Origin: Hyphomicrobiales bacterium
Lineage (GTDB): Bacteria > Pseudomonadota > Alphaproteobacteria > Rhizobiales > Xanthobacteraceae
Assembly: GCA_017304505.1 (NCBI GenBank)
Contig: JAFKKQ010000333.1
Span: 1-10,085, forward strand
DNA length: 10,085 nt
Direction: 5' to 3'
Each line of letters starts with the position of its first letter. The stretch's first letter is position 1. The translations under genes were made by a program, and so were the position numbers. Below are positions 5,714 through 10,085 of this stretch, one piece after another. A model generated the notes under the pieces. That model was not told the DNA's origin. It was given only the letters and a program-made list of their open reading frames with translations, and did no database searches.

Positions 5714-5714
5714 A

Positions 5715-6788
5715 TTACGCCGCGGCCTTCTTGCGGTTCGCCGCCAGCCGCTCGTCCACCAGCGCCACTTGCGCGTCGATCGCCGGATGGCTCAGGCCCT
5801 TCTGCTTGGCGATGAGCTGCACCAGCTTGTCGGCACGTTCGATATTCGGCGCGCCGTTTTGCAGCGCGCGGGCGGCCGAAGCCGGGCGCGTCAGGCTTTG
5901 CGCCGCGGCGGCATATTTTTCGAACGGCACCAGGTCTTCCGGCTTGGCACCAAGCTTCACGCAAAGATCGAAGACGAAGTTGTAGACCGAGCGCGACGTC
6001 TCGATATCCGAATGTACCGCCTCCTGTGCGGTGCGCATGCCGTCCTTGGTGACGCAGCGGTAGTTTCCGGCAAGCAGCATCGCCCATTTCGCCAGCGGCA
6101 CGAAAATCGAATCGTGCACACGCAGCTTCACCGGCAGTTCGGTTTTGCTGCCGTCACCCACATCATAACGGACACCGTCGATATCCTTCTCAAGATCGCG
6201 CAGGATCGTTGTTGACTTGTCGCTGTCGAACTTCGCCACCTTGAAGTTGGTCGGCAACGTGACTTGCAGCACGTTGACCTTCTCCTCCGGCGGACGGATC
6301 GCCTGCGGGTCCGGGCTGCACAGCGTCAGCGCGCCGGGATCGAAATTGTCCCACACGGTCGGGTCGGTGTAGGCCGGCTTCAGCGCCTCGTAGTCGAGAC
6401 CGGGAATACGCTTCACGTAAGGCAGCGGCGGCATGTTCATGATCGACATGCACGGCACCCGTGACTTCGCCACGGCATCCAGCAGTTCGCGCACCCCCGG
6501 CGAGCGATACTGCGGCTCCTGCATGGCAAGTCCGATCAGGTCGTAGTCCGACGGATTGACGCCGGCGGTGCCGCCCGCCGTGACCTTGCCCGGAAGCTTG
6601 CGCGAATCCAATTCCACCGGGTCCTTGCGCCCGCGCACCGGCAGGCGGACGCGGAAGCCCTCCGCGTTGATGAGGGCGGCTTCCGCGGGCAGGCAGATCA
6701 GGTGGACAGAATGGCCGCCGAACAGGATTTTCGAGGCAAGCAGCGACCCGTAGGACGCACCCATGATCATGATCTTGTAAGTCGGCAT
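5715..6788 (-). CDS. Ketopantoate-reductase-like Rossmann-fold protein
   Basis: A 357-residue cytosolic protein of the PanE/ApbA-like dehydrogenase type. The N-terminal nucleotide-binding fold is clear: KIMIMGASYGSLLASKILFGG (5-25) is a glycine-rich dinucleotide loop in the GxxxGS form, followed by the strand HSVHLICLP. The C-terminal helical part has VPLAKWAMLLAGNYRC (230-245) and an SAARALQNGAPNIERADKLV segment, which match the layout of the ketopantoate reductase C-terminal domain. By eye, the asparagine expected four residues after the catalytic lysine (K234) is leucine, so ketopantoate as substrate is doubtful. It is also longer than PanE (about 300 residues). The start at 6788 has GGAGGA upstream at about eight bases. 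It is transcribed divergently from the NMT1-like gene; a function shared with that gene is inference. Confidence 0.72.
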   Translation of the reverse strand: MPTYKIMIMGASYGSLLASKILFGGHSVHLICLPAEAALINAEGFRVRLPVRGRKDPVELDSRKLPGKVTAGGTAGVNPSDYDLIGLAMQEPQYRSPGVRELLDAVAKSRVPCMSIMNMPPLPYVKRIPGLDYEALKPAYTDPTVWDNFDPGALTLCSPDPQAIRPPEEKVNVLQVTLPTNFKVAKFDSDKSTTILRDLEKDIDGVRYDVGDGSKTELPVKLRVHDSIFVPLAKWAMLLAGNYRCVTKDGMRTAQEAVHSDIETSRSVYNFVFDLCVKLGAKPEDLVPFEKYAAAAQSLTRPASAARALQNGAPNIERADKLVQLIAKQKGLSHPAIDAQVALVDERLAANRKKAAA

Positions 6789-6855
6789 GGCACGCTTCCT
6801 CCGGTTGAGCGTTGAACGGAACAAACAGACGTTTATCGGTGTGGTCTCCGCAACG

Positions 6856-6884
6856 ATGCTATTGCCGCGGAGTGCACGATGCAA
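6856..6884 (-). promoter_or_regulatory. Weak candidate promoter for the reductase-like gene
   Basis: On the minus strand TTGCAT (6884-6879) and TAGCAT (6861-6856) are separated by 17 bp. The -10 match is four of six and the -35 match is poor. GATGC-AATGCA-GCATC (6878-6893) overlaps the -35 element and could be an operator. This is the best candidate I see for the minus-strand gene, at low confidence. Confidence 0.25.
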
Positions 6885-6923
6885 TGCAGCATCTTGCCCC
6901 GCGCACGCGCCGTATCGCTCTCC

Positions 6924-6953
6924 TTGGCGCGGACTTGCGGGCGGTCCTATGCT
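6924..6953 (+). promoter_or_regulatory. Candidate promoter for the NMT1-like gene
   Basis: TTGGCG (6924-6929), an 18-bp spacer and TATGCT (6948-6953) each match the sigma-70 consensus at four of six positions. A start near 6960 would leave a short leader before the GGAGG ribosome site (6977-6981) and ATG 6986. Confidence 0.4.
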
Positions 6954-6985
6954 AACATTCCGCCTGCCGCCAACGTGGAGGTCCC

Positions 6986-7918
6986 ATGAGAAAGCTCGTG
7001 CTCGAAACCACGGCTCCGTTCCAGGGGTTGCCGGAGCTGGTCGCCGACAAGGAAGGCCTTTTCGCGAAAGAGGGCCTTGAGATCGAATGGGTCGAACGCG
7101 AGAGCGACGACAAGAGCACCCGCGTTGACGTCAACAGCCCGAAGGGCCTCGACCCGTTCTCGAGCCACGGCAAGATGCTCGAGCAGGGTAAGGCCGATCT
7201 CTACAACGCCTGCGAATGGGGCAACTACTGCCGCATCCAGGACACCAAGGTCGGCAGCCGTCAGGTCGGGCGGCGCGGCATCGTCACCTACGCCGCCATC
7301 GTGGTTCGCCCGGATTCGCCGGTTTATACCGCGCAGCAGCTTGCCGGACGCACCGTCGGCGTGCCGTTCTATTTCGGCACGCACTATCTCGCGCTCCATC
7401 TGCTCGAAGGTTTCATGCCGCGCGAGCAGATCAAGCTCTGCCGCACCTCCAACGGCTCACGCCAACGCTTCGACGCCATGATGCGCGGCGAGATCGAGGC
7501 GACGACTTTAACGGAGCCTTATATCACGCTGGCGGAAAAGCACGGCTGCCGGCTGATCTGCGAGGCGTTCTATCACGGCACGGAGGTCGCCTCGGACCAA
7601 GTCGATGCCGAGACCTACGGCGCGTTCAACCGCGCGGTGCGCGAGGCGGTCAAGCGCATCAACGCCGACCGGAGCGCCTACCTGCACTACTTTATCGACT
7701 ACCACAAAGCGAAGGACGCCGAGATCGGCACGCTGAGGCCCGAGGACCTGCGCGCGAGCCGTATCGTGGTTTGCGATCCGGCACCGATCCCGCTCGACGA
7801 GATGCAACGGACCTACGACTGGCTCAAGAGCTGGGGCATGCTGGAGCAGACTGCGACACCGCTGCAACTGGTCAACCTCCAGGTGCAGCAAGCGGCGCAC
7901 ACCGTCGCAGCGGAGTAA
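6986..7918 (+). CDS. NMT1/THI5-like (SsuA-type) binding-fold protein lacking a signal peptide
   Basis: A 310-residue protein of the periplasmic-binding-protein type II fold, as in substrate-binding proteins of nitrate/sulfonate/taurine-type ABC transporters and NMT1/THI5 proteins. The marks are KLVLETTAPFQGLPELVADKEGLF at the N-terminus, KEGLEIEWVE (28-37), the lobe-switch region YAAIVVRPDSPVYTAQQLAG followed by RTVGVPFYFGTHYLALHLL, and MMRGEIEATTLTEPYI (165-180). The first fold strand starts at residue 4, so there is no signal peptide or lipobox and the protein should stay in the cytoplasm. GGAGG four bases before ATG supports this start. No permease or ATPase gene is near. The CCCFC motif of true THI5 pyrimidine synthases is absent. 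Related folds include enzymes such as 4,5-dihydroxyphthalate decarboxylase, so an enzymatic or sensing role is possible. Ligand unknown. Confidence 0.78.
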   Translation: MRKLVLETTAPFQGLPELVADKEGLFAKEGLEIEWVERESDDKSTRVDVNSPKGLDPFSSHGKMLEQGKADLYNACEWGNYCRIQDTKVGSRQVGRRGIVTYAAIVVRPDSPVYTAQQLAGRTVGVPFYFGTHYLALHLLEGFMPREQIKLCRTSNGSRQRFDAMMRGEIEATTLTEPYITLAEKHGCRLICEAFYHGTEVASDQVDAETYGAFNRAVREAVKRINADRSAYLHYFIDYHKAKDAEIGTLRPEDLRASRIVVCDPAPIPLDEMQRTYDWLKSWGMLEQTATPLQLVNLQVQQAAHTVAAE

Positions 7919-7944
7919 CCACTCCGCCGTTCTCGGTCATTCGC

Positions 7945-7994
7945 GTAACCGAAACCCTTGGGCAACCAAACCTTTGGGTAACCGGCACCCTTGG
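7945..7994. repeat. Three tandem 16-17-bp repeats between convergent genes
   Basis: Back-to-back copies are GTAACCGAAACCCTTGG (7945-7961), GCAACCAAACCTTTGG (7962-7977) and GTAACCGGCACCCTTGG (7978-7994). They fill most of the 89-bp gap between the NMT1-like gene and the convergent histone-like gene. The middle copy contains CCAAA-CC-TTTGG, a small inverted repeat. There is no long stem or T-run, so terminator function is not evident. Confidence 0.7.
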
Positions 7995-8007
7995 AACAAT
8001 AGCCCGT

Positions 8008-8409
8008 CTAGTCGTTTCTGCTGCTGTCGGGACTCGACGGCGGCAAATCACCCGGCACCGACGATGGAAACGGCGACGGCCGCGATGCGATCGGCGTCAC
8101 CGCGGGGCCAGGCGCCGTCATTGGTCGAGGGGCGCTCGTCGCGGCTGTACGTGGCGGAAGCGCGGTCTTCGCCACTGGACGCTTTGGCTTTGCGGCTGGC
8201 TTTGCGATTGGTTTGGCGACCTTGGCTCGCGTCTTAGCTCGCGTCTTAGCTCGCGTCTTGGCCTTGCGCGCCGGCTTCGCCCGGCGGGTTGTTTTTTTGG
8301 CCGCGCGGCGCGCGGTGAGCTTCTTCTTACGGGCCGGCGCAGCGCGCTTTGTTTTGCGAACGGTTTTCTTCTTCGCCCCGGCTGTCCTGATTTTGCGCTT
8401 CCTTGCCAT
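8008..8409 (-). CDS. Histone H1-like Lys/Arg/Ala-rich basic protein
   Basis: A 133-residue protein of strongly biased composition. Residues 1-85 are Lys/Arg/Ala/Thr-rich (MARKRKIRTAGAKKKTVRKT at the start), with the repeat AKTR at 50-61 and AKP-type motifs (AKPIAK, PAAKPKRP) at 65-78. This resembles the C-terminal tail of eukaryotic H1 and bacterial H1-like DNA-binding proteins such as Hc1 and AlgP. Residues 86-133 are Pro/Ser/Ala-rich, weakly charged and probably disordered. It may compact or bind DNA or RNA nonspecifically; the fold and role cannot be read from sequence. The start has GGAGG five bases upstream. It lies 41 bp after glcF on the same strand and may be read from the same transcript. 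Low-complexity proteins like this are hard to assign by homology, but its ribosome site supports a real gene. Confidence 0.75.
   Translation of the reverse strand: MARKRKIRTAGAKKKTVRKTKRAAPARKKKLTARRAAKKTTRRAKPARKAKTRAKTRAKTRAKVAKPIAKPAAKPKRPVAKTALPPRTAATSAPRPMTAPGPAVTPIASRPSPFPSSVPGDLPPSSPDSSRND
8225..8260 (-). repeat. 12-bp tandem repeat (three copies) coding AKTR units
   Basis: GCTCGCGTCTTA occurs three times in a row on the plus strand (8225-8236, 8237-8248, 8249-8260), the last copy with G as its final base. It encodes the AKTR repeats of the histone-like protein. The near-identity of the DNA copies points to recent slippage expansion; changes in copy number would keep the frame. Confidence 0.85.
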
Positions 8410-8450
8410 GATCGTCCTCCCGATCGTTGCCTCGGAAATTTCGCATCACA

Positions 8451-9758
8451 TTACGAACCGGCGCGCCGCTCCAACGCTTCAGGCATCGGCCCGCCGGTTG
8501 CCCAGTCGATCAATTCCACCGTGTGCACCACTGGGATCGTTGTGCCCGCGGCGATCTGCGTGATGCAGCCGATGTTGCCGGCAGCGATCACGTCGGGCGC
8601 GGTCGTTTCGATGTTCCTCACCTTGCGCTCCCGAAGGCGCCCGGCGATTCCAGGTTGCAGGATATTGTAAGTTCCGGCGGAACCACAGCACAAATGCGCC
8701 TCCGGCACCTCCTTCACCCGGAATCCGCAAGCTGTGAGCAAGTCTTTCGGCTCGCGATGAATGCGCTGGCCGTGCTGCAGCGAGCAGGCGGAGTGATAAG
8801 CCACGGTCAGGTTGGCCGGCTTGGTCGCTGACGCAATCTCCAATTTCGCCAGGTATTCCGACACGTCGCACGCCAAGCCAGACACCTTGGCCGCCTTGAC
8901 GGCATAGGCCGGATCGGTGCGCAGCATGAAACCATAGTCCTTCACCGTGGTGCCGCAGCCGGAAATGGTCATCAGGATGGCGTCGAGCCCATCGCCTTCG
9001 ATCTCGCGCGTCCAGGCGTCGACCGTGGCACGTGCGCGGGCGAATGCGCCGTTCTCGCGGCCCATGTGATGCTCGAGCGAACCGCAACAATCCGCGCCCC
9101 GCGCCACCACCGCCTCGACGCCATGCCGGTTGAGCAGCCGGATCGTCGCTTCGGTGATTGATGGCGCCAGGGCCTGATTGGCGCAACCGGCCAGCACCGC
9201 CACCCGACCGCGGCGGCGGCCTTGGGCCGGATAGACTCCCACTACAACCGAGGGTCCAGGTGCGCGGCGCGGCGCAAGACGCAGCGCCGCCGCCAACGGG
9301 CGCAGGCCGATCGCCGCGAGGATGGGCGCGAGCGGCCGCGCCGGCAGTGCGGCCAGCATCGCCAGACGAAGGCGCAGCGGATACGGCATGACTCGAGCCA
9401 AGAATTCACGCATCAGCCGGTCGAGCAGCGGCCGGCGATAGGTCGCGTCGATGTGCCCGCGGGCGTGATCGACCAGATGCATGTAGTGGACGCCCGATGG
9501 GCACGTCGTCATGCAGGCCAGGCACGACAGGCAGCGGTCGATATGGGTCACCACCTCCTCGGTCGCCGGGCGGCCGTGCTCCAGCATCTCCTTGATGAGG
9601 TAAATCCTGCCGCGCGGTGAAGCCAACTCGTCGCCCAGCAGCACGTAAGTCGGACAAGTCGCGGTGCAGAAGCCGCAATGCACGCAGGCGCGGAGAATCT
9701 TGTCCGCTTCCGCGATGCCGGGATCGGCCAACTGCGCCAAGGTAAATTGGGTCTGCAT
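8451..9758 (-). CDS. glcF: Glycolate oxidase iron-sulfur subunit GlcF
   Basis: The iron-sulfur subunit of glycolate oxidase (glycolate to glyoxylate, electrons to the respiratory chain), 435 residues; E. coli GlcF is about 407. Two 4Fe-4S motifs lie near the N-terminus: CVHCGFCTATCP (C25, C28, C31, C35) and CLSCLACMTTCP (C76, C79, C82, C86). Two CCG-domain halves follow, GADCCGSLEHHMG (CCG 224-226) and AHLCCGSAGTYN (CCG 357-359), with GCGTT (267-271) and YHSACSLQHGQ (321-331). All expected cysteines are present. ATG at 9758 is chosen because the ferredoxin-like part begins soon after it; upstream in-frame sequence is the glcE gene read in another frame. ATG shares one base with the glcE stop (TGATG), showing tight coupling. 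Confidence 0.95.
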   Translation of the reverse strand: MQTQFTLAQLADPGIAEADKILRACVHCGFCTATCPTYVLLGDELASPRGRIYLIKEMLEHGRPATEEVVTHIDRCLSCLACMTTCPSGVHYMHLVDHARGHIDATYRRPLLDRLMREFLARVMPYPLRLRLAMLAALPARPLAPILAAIGLRPLAAALRLAPRRAPGPSVVVGVYPAQGRRRGRVAVLAGCANQALAPSITEATIRLLNRHGVEAVVARGADCCGSLEHHMGRENGAFARARATVDAWTREIEGDGLDAILMTISGCGTTVKDYGFMLRTDPAYAVKAAKVSGLACDVSEYLAKLEIASATKPANLTVAYHSACSLQHGQRIHREPKDLLTACGFRVKEVPEAHLCCGSAGTYNILQPGIAGRLRERKVRNIETTAPDVIAAGNIGCITQIAAGTTIPVVHTVELIDWATGGPMPEALERRAGS

Positions 9759-10085
9759 CACACCCCCGCCCACATGCGGCCGGGATTGAGGACCCCCTTG
9801 GGATCGAAGCTGTTCTTCACTCGCTTGCTGACGCCGGCAAGCGCGCCATTCTGCGGCTCGAACACACCCACCGCCGCGCGAACGGCCACCGGCGCACGGA
9901 CCAGCGTGGCATGACCGCCGAGCGCCGCCGTGGTACGGCGAACGGCGGCTGCGCCGCCGTCGTCGGATGCCGGCAGCACCGCCCAGATCAACCCTCCGGC
10001 CCAATCGTAGAACCATTGCGCGCCACGCGGCAGCATCGCAGTCAGTGCGCTCCCGTTGGACGGCGCAGTGGCGATGCGCCACAGC
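9758..10085 (-). CDS. glcE: Glycolate oxidase FAD-binding subunit GlcE, C-terminal end (partial)
   Basis: The open frame runs from the right edge (10084) to TGA 9758-9760, giving the last ~108 residues of a protein whose start lies beyond the window. The fragment begins LWRIATAP and ends with the signature KNSFDPKGVLNPGRMWAG, the C-terminal FDPxGxxNPGR motif of FAD-linked oxidases such as GlcE and GlcD. The sequence WFYDWAGGLIW fits the GlcE pattern. GlcE carries FAD-binding sequence and works with GlcD and GlcF. The overlap of its stop with the glcF ATG supports a glc operon on the minus strand, with glcD probably further right. Confidence 0.9.
   Translation of the reverse strand, partial: LWRIATAPSNGSALTAMLPRGAQWFYDWAGGLIWAVLPASDDGGAAAVRRTTAALGGHATLVRAPVAVRAAVGVFEPQNGALAGVSKRVKNSFDPKGVLNPGRMWAGV

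Larger units (their letters stand above)
5425..5714. other. Intergenic region with short repeats and a palindrome
   Basis: This 290-bp stretch has no gene I can support. It lies downstream of the reductase-like gene and upstream of the small 5149-5424 gene, both on the minus strand. It holds a 12-bp palindrome (5632-5643) and three related short repeats (5651-5713). Open frames across it are very Arg-rich and have no ribosome site. I see no good promoter for the small gene beyond its GAGGAG ribosome site. Confidence 0.5.

Noticed and set aside
6986..7918. Assignment as a true THI5 pyrimidine synthase
   Set aside because: The CCCFC motif of THI5 enzymes is absent and no thiamine genes adjoin it; YjbQ 5 kb away is not enough to claim a thiamine pathway.
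7945..8260. Short repeats as a CRISPR array
   Set aside because: The units are 12-17 bp and directly abutting, with no spacers between them and no cas genes in the window.
7216..8670. 484-codon plus-strand open frame
   Set aside because: It overlaps the NMT1-like gene in another frame and runs antisense to the histone-like and glcF genes. The translation is Arg-rich with no recognisable domain.
9759..10082. N-terminal extension of glcF to the window edge
   Set aside because: The in-frame sequence upstream of 9758 is the glcE gene in the wrong frame, and iron-sulfur motifs begin only after 9758.

Overview
This window looks like core chromosome of a high-GC alphaproteobacterium of the order Hyphomicrobiales (Rhizobiales), most likely a Bradyrhizobium / Rhodopseudomonas / Xanthobacteraceae-type organism. 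The evidence is the split Fo operon atpI-atpB-atpE-atpF'-atpF with no F1 genes attached, the strong GC bias at third codon positions, and the look of the c-subunit and of several small conserved proteins. No transposase, integrase, CRISPR array, tRNA or rRNA was seen. The family and organism calls come from reading motifs, not from a database search.

Layout. Bases 1-417 (+) hold the last 138 codons of a hybrid sensor histidine kinase, ending in a receiver domain. It converges on a NarL/LuxR-type response regulator (457-1128, -), probably its partner. Next on the minus strand are a YjbQ/UPF0047 protein (1277-1738) and an exported coiled-coil protein of unknown function (1754-2368). A divergent control region (2369-2677) carries a 16-bp perfect palindrome and a good sigma-70-like promoter. 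That promoter faces the Fo operon (2678-5152, +): atpI, atpB (a), atpE (c), atpF' (b') and atpF (b). A hairpin plus T-tract at 5171-5214 appears to end the operon. It lies inside the 3' end of a small convergent gene (5149-5424, -), so part of that protein's C-terminus is read from the terminator.

Downstream is a divergent pair: a ketopantoate-reductase-like Rossmann protein (5715-6788, -) and a signal-less NMT1/THI5-like periplasmic-binding-fold protein (6986-7918, +), with no transporter genes in view. Three imperfect tandem repeats of 16-17 bp follow. A minus-strand cluster comes last: the end of glcE (from beyond 10085 to 9758), glcF (8451-9758) and a histone H1-like Lys/Arg/Ala-rich protein (8008-8409).

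How the parts work together. The Fo genes make the membrane proton channel and stator, and must pair with F1 genes elsewhere. GlcE and GlcF are subunits of glycolate oxidase, which feeds glyoxylate into central metabolism and electrons towards quinones; glcD would lie beyond the right edge. The two-component pair resembles the CrbS/CrbR (MxtR/ErdR, AgmR-like) group that controls C2 metabolism in other bacteria, but its targets cannot be seen here. The least explained parts are the cytosolic NMT1-like / reductase-like divergent pair, the terminator-coded C-terminus at 5149-5424, and several unexplained palindromes and short tandem repeats between genes.
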